This document shows positions 20,988 through 29,771 of a stretch of 57,837 bases of DNA, piece after piece; position 1 is the stretch's first letter, and each line of letters begins with the position of its first letter. Made by a program: the position numbers and the translations under genes. Source of the stretch: Acidobacteriota bacterium (GTDB lineage: Bacteria > Acidobacteriota > Aminicenantia > Aminicenantales > Saccharicenantaceae). The stretch is taken from NCBI GenBank assembly GCA_029553365.1, contig JAKPCG010000233.1:1-57837 (forward strand), written 5' to 3'. The notes below the pieces were generated by a model that was given only the letters and a program-made list of their open reading frames with translations, was not told the origin of the DNA and did not search any database.

Positions 20988-21153
20988 TCTGTAAATCATT
21001 TATTCTTTCACAGTTAATTATTCTCAAGTAGAACCTGGGACCAGAGGATCAGTCTTCTGGCCGGTTGATTATAGATGACTAGAAAGCGTTAGTTTTTATC
21101 AGAACAGGGCTCCAGAAGACTGACAGCACGGCCGGAAAAAATAACTAAAAGCA

Positions 21154-21164
21154 GCTATAATAAT
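21154..21164 (+). promoter_or_regulatory. -10 element GCTATAATAAT upstream of the DNA glycosylase gene
   Basis: GCTATAATAAT 28 nt upstream of the ATG at 21193. Confidence 0.4.
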
Positions 21165-21192
21165 AGGCCAGAATAAAAATATTAGATTAATC

Positions 21193-21777
21193 ATGAGAAG
21201 CAGAAGGTTAGGCAGGAAATTTTATCAACAGCCGACTTTAACAGTAGCTCGGGAGCTGCTGGGCAAGTATCTGGTGAGAAAAGTCGGTTCGAAAAAACTG
21301 GTCGGTAAGATTATTGAAACGGAGGCTTATATAGGACCCAGGGATAAAGCTTCACATGCTTACGGAGGCAAGGTAACTCCCCGCAACAGGGTTGAATATG
21401 AGGAGGGTGGGCATGTATATATTTATCTCGTGTATGGCCTATACTGGCAGTTGAATATTATCACCAGCCGGGCGGGGAAACCGGAATGTGTCTTAATCAG
21501 AGCGCTGGAAGTGCCGGGGGAAGATAAGAACGTGGCCTCCGGGCCGGGCAAGTTATGCAGTTATCTGCAGCTAGATAAGTCTTTTTACGGAGAAGATTTA
21601 ACCAGATCAAAAAGAATCTGGATTGAGGATAGGGGAGAGACGGTTAGTCCTGCTCAAATCCAAAGGACGCCCAGAATAGGAATTGATTATGCCGGGCCTT
21701 ACTGGTCCCGGAAAAAATGGCGGTTTCTGGTTAAACCAGAAAAAAATAAGAAACAGGCAAAAAGGAAAGAAAAATGA
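21193..21777 (+). CDS. DNA-3-methyladenine glycosylase (AAG/MPG family)
   Basis: ARELLGKYLVRKV, IIETEAYIGPRDKASHAYGG, GHVYIYLVYGLYWQLNI, VLIRALEP-like motif, GPGKLC. Confidence 0.95.
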   Translation: MRSRRLGRKFYQQPTLTVARELLGKYLVRKVGSKKLVGKIIETEAYIGPRDKASHAYGGKVTPRNRVEYEEGGHVYIYLVYGLYWQLNIITSRAGKPECVLIRALEVPGEDKNVASGPGKLCSYLQLDKSFYGEDLTRSKRIWIEDRGETVSPAQIQRTPRIGIDYAGPYWSRKKWRFLVKPEKNKKQAKRKEK

Positions 21778-22943
21778 CCGGGAAAAAAAGAAAATTAACA
21801 GTTCTTTTGATTTTAATTCTGGTTCTGCTGGCTAATTCTTACGGCGCTCAGGTCCAGATCCAGGGAGGCCAGGCCTCGGTTTCAGCCAGTCGCTATAGCC
21901 ATTTTCTTCGCGGAATAAATTTGCCTTACTGGTTCTGGCTTAACCAGGGTAAGGTGCAACCACTGGAAAAAAGGTTTTCCTCAGCCGATCTCAACCTGAT
22001 CAAAGAACTGGGCCTGACCTTTGTCCGGATTCCCGTTGATATGGCTAATATTTATGATCCACAGCGGAAAGACAAACTCAATCCAGTTGCCCTCCAGATT
22101 TTACTCTCAGGGATAGAAAAGATCCTGAAAAGTGGCCTGGCGGTAAATTTTGATCTCCACAGCATTTCACAGGAGGCCGGTGGTTCCAATTATTCCGGTC
22201 CACTTGGACAGGATGAAAAATTCACCGCTGAATTTGTTAATTTCTGGCAGCGGCTGGCTGAAAAGCTGGCTATCTTCGACCCGGACAGAATGCTGATAGA
22301 ACCAATGAATGAACCTGTTTTCCTGGGTGAAGAATATAAATGGCCGCCAATTCAGAAAGAATTGCTTCAAGCTATAAGAAAAATATTGCCTGAACATACT
22401 CTTCTAGCGACAGGTGCCTTCTGGTCAAATCTCCCGGGATTGCTCGCCTTAGAGCCAGTTGATGATCCTAATGTCTGGTATAACTTCCATTTTTATGAGC
22501 CTCATATCTTTACCCATCAGGGGGCAACCTGGGGGGAAGGCTATGAGAAATATCTCAGACAGGTACCTTACCCATCCTCCCCGGAGTCGGTTGAACAGGC
22601 CATTTTGCTGGTCCAGGATGAAACTTTGAAGCAATATTTGCGGGCCTATGGGGAACAACGATGGAACGGTCAAAAGATAGAGGCAGAAATTCTAAAAGCC
22701 GTAGCCTGGGCAGAAAAATATGGAGTCAGATTGCTGTGTAACGAATTTGGTGCCTATCGAGACTATTGTTTGCCGCCTTTCCGGCAGGCCTGGATAAAGG
22801 ATGTCAGGCTGGCACTCGAGAAGTATCAAATTGGTTGGGCTATGTGGGAGTTTGATGGGAGTTTTGGCCTGGTATTCCGTAAAGATGGACGACCAATCGT
22901 CGATAAAGCTCTGGCCTCAGCCCTGGGCTTAAGGCTCAGATGA
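21774..22943 (+). CDS. Glycoside hydrolase family 5 (cellulase-like)
   Basis: Signal peptide; RGINLPYWFW; LTFVRIPVD; FDLHS; IEPMNEPVF (acid/base Glu); LLCNEFGAYRD (nucleophile Glu); WAMWEFDGSFGL. Confidence 0.9.
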   Translation: MTGKKRKLTVLLILILVLLANSYGAQVQIQGGQASVSASRYSHFLRGINLPYWFWLNQGKVQPLEKRFSSADLNLIKELGLTFVRIPVDMANIYDPQRKDKLNPVALQILLSGIEKILKSGLAVNFDLHSISQEAGGSNYSGPLGQDEKFTAEFVNFWQRLAEKLAIFDPDRMLIEPMNEPVFLGEEYKWPPIQKELLQAIRKILPEHTLLATGAFWSNLPGLLALEPVDDPNVWYNFHFYEPHIFTHQGATWGEGYEKYLRQVPYPSSPESVEQAILLVQDETLKQYLRAYGEQRWNGQKIEAEILKAVAWAEKYGVRLLCNEFGAYRDYCLPPFRQAWIKDVRLALEKYQIGWAMWEFDGSFGLVFRKDGRPIVDKALASALGLRLR

Positions 22944-22968
22944 TAACCTTCTGAAGCTTGAAACTTGT

Positions 22969-23481
22969 TCAGCCCGAGATCAAAACTTTATAAGTGTCGC
23001 AGATCTCTTTGAATTTGTCTTTGACTGCCTGAGGCAGTGAAGAAGATGAGATGCGAGGGAAAAGTTTCAGCCGGGAAATTTGTTCTAGATAGCGTTCAAC
23101 CTCATCATTTTTTCCTAACTGATAAGCAGATACAGTTAGATAAACATAGGCCTGGCCAAGGAGGTCTGGTTCGTCGAGCAGCCCGAAAGCAGCAATCTTA
23201 AAATTTTCAAAGGCTTTTTTGTAGTCTCCCCGATCAAAGTTAATTTTCGCTTCTTCGAACACTTTGAGGTAGAAAGGGTCTATAACCGGCTGCCGGCCTG
23301 GTGAAGCTGCCTGGGCGACCAATTGGCTGCTGCTACCGGCCAGGCAGGTAATAAACAGACCCAGCATAAGTGTTAATATAAAATACCTTTTCAGGCGACA
23401 AGCTTTCAATTTTCTTCCTCCATGGCTGACCAGACTTTTACCCTTTTCCTGTTGATAAAAAAGCCGGCTAAGACTTATCAT
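22969..23481 (-). CDS. Hypothetical secreted TPR-like protein
   Basis: Hydrophobic signal segment (YFILTLMLGLFITCLAG) and TPR-like helices (FEEAKINFDRGDYKKAFENFKIAAF). Exact start uncertain. Confidence 0.55.
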   Translation of the reverse strand: MISLSRLFYQQEKGKSLVSHGGRKLKACRLKRYFILTLMLGLFITCLAGSSSQLVAQAASPGRQPVIDPFYLKVFEEAKINFDRGDYKKAFENFKIAAFGLLDEPDLLGQAYVYLTVSAYQLGKNDEVERYLEQISRLKLFPRISSSSLPQAVKDKFKEICDTYKVLISG

Positions 23482-23541
23482 TTAGTATATTATATTAATT
23501 ATTGCAAGCCAAAGGCAATTTTAATCAAAGGAGCAGAATAC

Positions 23542-23787
23542 TTGGCCCGTCCTGATTTTAAAAAAATGGCTGCTATCTCTTCCCTGGCGCTAATTCTACC
23601 CTCATCAATTGCGGTCGGACTGACGATAGGTTATCTTCTGGACCGCTGGTTTAAAACTGAGCCTTATATGTTGCTTATCTGGCTCCTGTTCGGGATAATA
23701 TCAGGCTTGATGAGCCTTTTTCGAGGAATAAAAAAATATTTAAAGGAAAACGAGCTGGCGGAGGGCAATGAGCGGGCCGGCAAATAG
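23542..23787 (+). CDS. AtpZ/AtpI-type ATP synthase accessory protein
   Basis: Two TM helices (SSIAVGLTIGYLLDRWF; MLLIWLLFGIISGLMSLFR); TTG at 23542 preceded by SD AAAGGAG; upstream of atpI-atpB-atpE. Confidence 0.7.
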   Translation: MARPDFKKMAAISSLALILPSSIAVGLTIGYLLDRWFKTEPYMLLIWLLFGIISGLMSLFRGIKKYLKENELAEGNERAGK

Positions 23788-23801
23788 ACGGCAGGTATTA
23801 T

Positions 23802-24203
23802 ATGGAAGAAAAAGAATCAGCTGAACTGTTTGAAAAATCTTTAAAAAGAATTCCAGTGGAAACGATAGCGCTGGGCTGTCTGGCTTCAATTCTGGGTTTA
23901 ATCTTTTTTGATCTGATTTCGGCCGCCTTACTGGTGGCCGGAGCCCTGGTAGCAGCGGCTGGCTTTATCAGCCTGAGATCTTTTGTCAATCGCTATGTCT
24001 TTCGAGAAAAAACCGTCTTCAGGAAGCGAGCTTTAATCCTTTACAGCCTCCGCCTTTTATTGATTTGCCTGGTCTTTTTGGCTATAATTTTTATCTTTAG
24101 AAGTAAGGTAATCGCTTTTGTCGCCGGCTTTTCCTCGTTGGTAGTGGCCGTCTTGATCGAAGCTATCAGAAATCTGGTGAACATAAGGCAATGGAAGGCT
24201 TAG
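23802..24203 (+). CDS. atpI: ATP synthase subunit I
   Basis: Four hydrophobic segments; positioned directly upstream of, and overlapping, atpB. Confidence 0.65.
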   Translation: MEEKESAELFEKSLKRIPVETIALGCLASILGLIFFDLISAALLVAGALVAAAGFISLRSFVNRYVFREKTVFRKRALILYSLRLLLICLVFLAIIFIFRSKVIAFVAGFSSLVVAVLIEAIRNLVNIRQWKA

Positions 24204-24934
24204 AACACACTCTCCCCCTGGTTAATGGATTTAACCTGATTTTTGGCCCGGTGGTAGCTTTTATTTTGAGGATCTTTGGCCGGGAAGTTCAGGATCCATA
24301 CCATTTAATACCTGACTATATTGTCATGTGTATTATTGTGGTCATTCTATTGTCTGTTCTTCTTGGTGTCCTGGGGCGACGCTCGCAATTGATTCCCTCT
24401 AGAATCCAGGTGATACTGGAAGCAATCATTGACTTCTTTGAGGGAGTGATCGATGACACTATGGGGATAGCTGGAAGGAAATATCTACCCCTGGTAGGTT
24501 CAGTGGGTCTATTTATTGTCACTGCTAATCTGCTGGGCCTAATTCCAGGTTTTATGTCGCCGACCAGCAAGTTGAATGTGACCCTGGGCTGCGCTCTGGC
24601 TGTCTGGCTTTATTATCACTGGCAGGGAATCAAGACCTTAGGTCTTTTTGGTTATCTGAAACATTTTACCGGTGCCAATCCATTCCTAGCGCCGCTGCTC
24701 TTGCCGATCGAGATCATTTCTCATCTATCCAGGCCTATTTCATTGTCCATGCGTCTTTTTGGCAATATTTTTTCTGAAGAATTGTTAATTTTGATCATGC
24801 TTTCTATCATTCCCTATTTATTACCTTTGCCCTTTATGGCTATCGCTATTTTTACCGCTGTTATTCAGGCCTATGTTTTTGTGTTGCTAACCTGTATTTA
24901 TTTAGCCGGGGCAATTGAGGAAGAACAAGAATGA
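24191..24934 (+). CDS. atpB: F0F1 ATP synthase subunit a
   Basis: ISHLSRPISLSMRLFGNIFSEELLILIM and IQAYVFVLLTCIYLAGAI. Confidence 0.95.
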   Translation: MEGLEHTLPLVNGFNLIFGPVVAFILRIFGREVQDPYHLIPDYIVMCIIVVILLSVLLGVLGRRSQLIPSRIQVILEAIIDFFEGVIDDTMGIAGRKYLPLVGSVGLFIVTANLLGLIPGFMSPTSKLNVTLGCALAVWLYYHWQGIKTLGLFGYLKHFTGANPFLAPLLLPIEIISHLSRPISLSMRLFGNIFSEELLILIMLSIIPYLLPLPFMAIAIFTAVIQAYVFVLLTCIYLAGAIEEEQE

Positions 24935-24964
24935 TTGAGAATATCACCCGAAGGAGAATTTTAC

Positions 24965-25300
24965 ATGACAAAAAAAGGTAAGATTTTAGCCCTGCTGTCT
25001 TTTGTCCTGCTGGTTTCTTTTAGCCCGCTGGCTGCTCAGACAGTAGATCCGGCTCGTGCTTCTTTATTTAAGCTGTCGCTAATCGTGGGTGGAGCGGTCA
25101 TTACAGTGGCCGTGGTAGCTGGAGCCTTTGGCCAGGCCAAGGCTATAACTTCAGCTTGTGAGAGTATATCTCGAAATCCGGCTGGCGGGCAGAACATCCG
25201 CGGCATTCTGATTTTTGGACTGGTGCTGATTGAAACTCTGGTTATTTATGCTCTGCTCATCACGATCATCATCCTTATGGTCAAATGGGGCGCTTACTGA
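24965..25300 (+). CDS. atpE: F0F1 ATP synthase subunit c
   Basis: Signal-like N-terminal extension, AFGQAKAITSACESISRNPAGGQNIRG loop, LIETLVIYALLI. ATG at 24965 with SD GAAGGAG. Confidence 0.93.
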   Translation: MTKKGKILALLSFVLLVSFSPLAAQTVDPARASLFKLSLIVGGAVITVAVVAGAFGQAKAITSACESISRNPAGGQNIRGILIFGLVLIETLVIYALLITIIILMVKWGAY

Positions 25301-25328
25301 TCGAGCTACCCTCCAGCTGACCTGATAG

Positions 25329-26216
25329 ATGGCTGCCAATTTTTTCCAGATTTTATTAGCTTCGTGGAAAAGGTTTAACGAAGACCGCTGCTTTACGGCG
25401 GCTATTGTTATTTCTTATTTTTCACTGCTGTGCCTGGTACCCTTAATAGCTCTCTTTGCTTTTCTCGGGGCAAAAATTCTGGGTAACCCTGAGCTGATTT
25501 TCCACAGTCTGAATATTTTCACCGATGAATTTTTTGCTCGGATGGATCCAGCCTTTTTTAAGAAACTCCAGGCCCTGGGCGGTAGCCTGTCCAATCTGGG
25601 CTGGTTCGGGGTTATTGGCTCTCTGATCGCTGCTTCTTTTCTCTTTTCCAATCTAATTTCTACCATTAATAGAATCTTCAGAGCAAAATATAGCCATTCT
25701 TTTATTTATAACCGCTTGATGGAATATGTGGTGATGCTTCTGGCTGGCGTTTTTCTGCTTTTGTCTTTATCAATAACTGCCCTCTGGATTGCCCTGCAGC
25801 AGTTGCTCCGTCAGAGCCCGGTTTTTTCTGGATTCATTAATCCACAGGTAATTAGCATTCTGAATAATTTTTTCTTCCAATATCTTCTGCCTTTTGGGCT
25901 GACCTTTTTGATGGTTTTTATCCTTTATAAATTCATCCCGGAGGTCAAAGTTCATACCGGCAGTGCCTTGCTGGGGGCGGCCATTACTTCCTTCTTCTGG
26001 GAGATCTTTAAAAGAGGCTTTGCCTTTTATGCTATTCATCTCTCAGCAGTTGGGCTGGTCATGTCCAAGGTGCTGGCTGGAACCCTGACTTCTGTCATTT
26101 TCTTTCTGCTCTGGATCTCCTCATCTCTGGTCATCCTCCTCTGGGGAGCAGAGCTGGTGGCTATAATGAATGAGCGCTATGAAACAGATGGGCGTCACCA
26201 AACTCAGCCAGAATAA
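25329..26216 (+). CDS. YihY/virulence factor BrkB family membrane protein
   Basis: AIVISYFSLLCLVPLIALFAFL ... KFIPEVKVHTGSALLGAAITSFFWEIFKRGFAFY ... LLWISSSLVILLWGAELVA. Confidence 0.9.
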   Translation: MAANFFQILLASWKRFNEDRCFTAAIVISYFSLLCLVPLIALFAFLGAKILGNPELIFHSLNIFTDEFFARMDPAFFKKLQALGGSLSNLGWFGVIGSLIAASFLFSNLISTINRIFRAKYSHSFIYNRLMEYVVMLLAGVFLLLSLSITALWIALQQLLRQSPVFSGFINPQVISILNNFFFQYLLPFGLTFLMVFILYKFIPEVKVHTGSALLGAAITSFFWEIFKRGFAFYAIHLSAVGLVMSKVLAGTLTSVIFFLLWISSSLVILLWGAELVAIMNERYETDGRHQTQPE

Positions 26217-26230
26217 GCGGCTGGCTGATT

Positions 26231-26566
26231 TCAGGTCAGCTGGAGGTGCTGTCCTAAAAAAGCTTCCAGCTTTCGTTTGGTAGCAGCCCCAATGATCGAG
26301 TCAACTGGCTGTCCGTTTTTGAACAGGATCATGGTGGGGATACTCAGGATCTGATAGCGGCTGGAAAGGTTGGCATTATCGTCAACATTGAGTTTGGCTA
26401 CCTTTAGCTGGCCCTGGTAACTTTCAGCTATTTCTTCGATGATGGGGGCAACCATTTGGCAGGGGAGGCACCATGGTGCCCAGAAATCGACCAGCACCGG
26501 GCAGTCGGACTTCAGTACTTCCTGTTCGAAATTGTTTTCGTTGAGCTGAACTACTTTGTTGCTCAT
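26231..26566 (-). CDS. trxA: Thioredoxin
   Basis: VLVDFWAPWCLPCQMVAPIIEEIA ... SIPTMILFKNGQ; strong SD AAGGAGG. Confidence 0.93.
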   Translation of the reverse strand: MSNKVVQLNENNFEQEVLKSDCPVLVDFWAPWCLPCQMVAPIIEEIAESYQGQLKVAKLNVDDNANLSSRYQILSIPTMILFKNGQPVDSIIGAATKRKLEAFLGQHLQLT

Positions 26567-28020
26567 ATTGACCTCCTTTTTAACCTGACTGCTTTTTGAT
26601 AGAGAATTTCGTATTGGGGGATAACTTTTGCCCAGGAATTATCCTGGATGAGGCAGCGGGCGATGATTTCTGTCCAGATCCGGGGCTGATTATAGAAAGA
26701 AAGAGCTTCTCGCACTGCCTGTAAAAAGGCTGAGGCAGAGTAATCTTCAAAAGCAAAGCTATAGCCAGAACTATTCTGGCTGGAAAAAGGTTCCATTGAT
26801 TCTTTTAAACCACCGACTGCCCTGGCTACCGGGACAGTTCCATATCTTAGCGCTTGCATCAAGGTCAATCCGCAGGGTTCCTCGATTGAGGGCATCAAAA
26901 GGAAATCGGCTCCAGCTATCACCCGGTGGAAAAGACCCGGGCTCAAATCGAGCTGGACACCCAGTTTCCCAGGGTGGAATTCCTTCAGCTTCAAAAGTGC
27001 CTGCTCATAGATTTCATTTCCTTGCCCGGCCACTACCAGCTGGCAGCCCGAGGCCAGGAGATCATTTATAGTTTCAATAATGAGCTCCAAACCCTTCAAT
27101 CTGGTCAGATAGCCGACCACAGCCAGAAGTGGTCTTGATTCATCAAGTTCAAGCCCGAACTCTTTCATCAGCTGTCTTTTACAGGTTCTTTTCCCGGTAA
27201 GGTCATCGGCAGAAAAATTGGCCGGGATTAGTGGATCAGTGGCCGGGTTCCACTCTTCAATATCGAGACCATTTCTGAGACCATAGAGTGGTTTGTTTTT
27301 ATTGGAAAAAAAACTGTTGACATCATGGTGAAACTGCAAAACTTCATTCCGGTAAGTCAGACTGACTGTGTTGACCACTTCTGAAAACAGAATGCCAGCC
27401 TTGAGAAAATTAAACTTCCCTCTGAAAGCTAGTTGATGAGAATTCAAATAATTCCAGCTGAGACCGGTCAGGCCGAGAGATTCGGCCGGAAACTCCCCCT
27501 GATAGGAAAAGTTGTGAATGGTCAGAAGGGTGGCCGCCTTTTTCAGGTTTGCTTTTTTTTGATAGCTTGATTTCAGGAAAAGCGGAGCCACTGCCGCTGC
27601 CCAGTTGTGGCAATGAACTACATCAGGCTTCATTCTGGATGAAGCCAGAAATTCGCAAACAGCCCGGTTGAAGAAAATAAACCTTTCATCATTGTCAAGG
27701 TAATCGCCCTTAGGCGAGCCATAAATGTAATCCCGGTGGAAATACTTGGGCTGATCAATTAGATACAGGCAATATTTATCGACTTCAGCTTTAAAAACCG
27801 TTGTCTGGAGTTTTTTAGACCCGATTGGTACCTGCAGTTCTGGCTCAAGGGCTTTTTTGTTAAGAGATTCAAGTTCTGGTCGCCGATAATTGGGCAGAAA
27901 AATAGCCACTTCGTGACCGGCCCGGGATAGATACTTGGCCAGCCCAGCAGTAGCTTCAGCCAGCTCTCCCGAGCGGGCATAAGGAGATAATTCAGGGGTA
28001 AGAATAGCTATTTTGAACAT
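26563..28020 (-). CDS. glgA: Glycogen/starch synthase (GT5)
   Basis: PYARSGELAEATAGLAKYLSRAGHEVAIFLPNY; VHCHNWAAA; LPSIEEPCGLTLMQALRYGTVPVARAVGGLKE. Confidence 0.92.
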   Translation of the reverse strand: MFKIAILTPELSPYARSGELAEATAGLAKYLSRAGHEVAIFLPNYRRPELESLNKKALEPELQVPIGSKKLQTTVFKAEVDKYCLYLIDQPKYFHRDYIYGSPKGDYLDNDERFIFFNRAVCEFLASSRMKPDVVHCHNWAAAVAPLFLKSSYQKKANLKKAATLLTIHNFSYQGEFPAESLGLTGLSWNYLNSHQLAFRGKFNFLKAGILFSEVVNTVSLTYRNEVLQFHHDVNSFFSNKNKPLYGLRNGLDIEEWNPATDPLIPANFSADDLTGKRTCKRQLMKEFGLELDESRPLLAVVGYLTRLKGLELIIETINDLLASGCQLVVAGQGNEIYEQALLKLKEFHPGKLGVQLDLSPGLFHRVIAGADFLLMPSIEEPCGLTLMQALRYGTVPVARAVGGLKESMEPFSSQNSSGYSFAFEDYSASAFLQAVREALSFYNQPRIWTEIIARCLIQDNSWAKVIPQYEILYQKAVRLKRRSI

Positions 28021-28114
28021 CTTGCCTTAGATAAAAATAATAGCTGTCTTGCCCTCAAAAATCAAACCAGCAGGCGGGAATATTTGAATGGATCAGAGGA
28101 ACGGGTCGGAGCCT

Positions 28115-28972
28115 TTATTCAGCCCAGCCCAGCTTTTCCTTGACCAGGTTGTAGTAGCTGCGCCAGGGAGAGGTGACCAGTTTCAATTCGAGTGCTGATT
28201 TTTTGACCTCAATTATTTCGTCTTTATCCAGAGCTTGTCCCCTTTGTCCATCTATGGTGATATACACTGGTTCTTGAGGCGTTAATAGTTTGAGCTTGAT
28301 ATTGGAAACAGCAGGAATAAGCAAGGGGCGGAAAGACAGTGTATGAGGGCAGATGGGGGTTAGAATAATGGTCTCAACCGCCGGATGAACAATTGGCCCG
28401 CCAGCCGCTAGAGAATAAGCCGTAGAGCCGGTTGGGCTGGAGAGAATTATTCCGTCCCCTTTTAATCTGGTCACTTCCTGACCGTTAATAGAAATCTGCA
28501 GCTCAATCATCCGGGCCAGGGCTCCTTTATTCAAAACAACGTCATTTAAGCAGAGGTCGGTCTGATCTTTATAGGAAACCTCAAGCAAAGTTCGCCGGCT
28601 GACAAACCCATTTTTATCTTTTAGAAATACTTCCAGTACCGGCAGGGCTTCATCGACAGGAATTTCAGTCAAAAAGCCCAGCCGACCGAGATTCAAACCA
28701 ATGACCGGAACATCCGCTCTGGCCGCAGCGGCTGCCACGCTCAGCAACGTCCCATCTCCACCCAGCACTATTATCGCCTGACTTAAACCGGGGAGCTCTT
28801 CACGCCGAAAGCCTCCAGGCCGGTTGATCTTGCGGGCAGCTACCTCTTCCAGCAGGCACTCTATTCCCTGCCGTTCGAGATAACTCATCAGCTCCTTGAG
28901 GATTTTTTCGATTCCTGGAGCATGCGGTTTAATGGCAATTCCTATTTTTTTAATCCTGTTCTTCGTTTCCAT
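28115..28972 (-). CDS. nadK: NAD kinase
   Basis: AIIVLGGDGTLLSVA, GLNLGRLGFLTEI, LNDVVLNKG, GDGIILSSPTGSTAYSLAAGGPIVHP. Confidence 0.96.
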   Translation of the reverse strand: METKNRIKKIGIAIKPHAPGIEKILKELMSYLERQGIECLLEEVAARKINRPGGFRREELPGLSQAIIVLGGDGTLLSVAAAAARADVPVIGLNLGRLGFLTEIPVDEALPVLEVFLKDKNGFVSRRTLLEVSYKDQTDLCLNDVVLNKGALARMIELQISINGQEVTRLKGDGIILSSPTGSTAYSLAAGGPIVHPAVETIILTPICPHTLSFRPLLIPAVSNIKLKLLTPQEPVYITIDGQRGQALDKDEIIEVKKSALELKLVTSPWRSYYNLVKEKLGWAE

Positions 28973-29749
28973 TGGCTAATATCTCCTGGATAAGCTTTTT
29001 AAAGTCAAGCTGAATAAGCCCCTCGGCAGCCGGTTTTAACCAGACCAGAAATTCCTGATTGCCTTTTTGCCCCAGAATCGGACTGGGTAACAGTCCCTGT
29101 ACTTTAAAACCAATAGCTTGCACTCCTTCCAGTACCTGCTCCAGCACCCGACGATGAGTCTCTTTATTCCTGATTATACCTTTTTTCCCTACCTGATTTC
29201 GACTGGCTTCAAACTGAGGCTTGATGAGGACTATTAAATCTCCTTTTTGATGATCTTCTGTACGGCTGGCAGTATTTTGAGAATGGAGATAAAAGAAACA
29301 TCCATAACCACCAGCTGCGGAATCTCGGGCAGGTCTGATGGCTCAAGATAACGGGCATTTTTTTCAATTGCCTGGACTCTGGGATCATGGGCTACTTTCC
29401 AATCAAGTTGTTTGATATTAACATCAACTGCATAGACTTTGCTGGCTCCAGCCTGTAGCAAGCAATCGGTAAAGCCGCCAGTTGAAGAGCCGATGTCGAG
29501 AGCTATTACACCTTTAACCTGGATGTGAAAAGCCTCCAGAGCTCTGGCCAATTTGGCCCCAGCCCGGCTGACATATGGGAAAGGCTGGTCAATGGTCAGA
29601 ATTGAATCGGGGTTAACCGGTGTCCCGGCTTTGGTGATTATCTGGCCATTGACTTTAACCAGACCAGCGATAATCAGGGCCTGAGCCTTCTCCCGGCTTG
29701 GGGATAAACCCTGTTCAACCAGAAGGAGGTCCAGTCTTTTTTTATTCAT
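28950..29749 (-). pseudogene. tlyA: TlyA-family rRNA 2'-O-methyltransferase/hemolysin-like, interrupted by an apparent -1 frameshift
   Basis: Frame 1 (29234..29749): S4-like KRLDLLLVEQGLSPSREKAQALIIAG + ALDIGSSTGGFTDCLLQAGASKVYAVDVN, ends ...VQKIIKKEI*. The -1 frame continues GDLIVLIKPQFEASRNQVGKKGIIRNKETHRRVLEQVLEGVQAIGFKVQGLLPSPILGQKGNQEFLVWLKP to 28950. Could also be an assembly error or programmed frameshift. Confidence 0.85.
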
Positions 29750-29771
29750 TTTTTAGAGGTCGGTAATTGTT

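Noticed and set aside
29240-29250. Canonical A AAA AAG slippery heptamer in tlyA
   Set aside because: The run is only five A's preceded by C (C AAA AAG), so it is not a canonical site; kept as one of three explanations for the frameshift.
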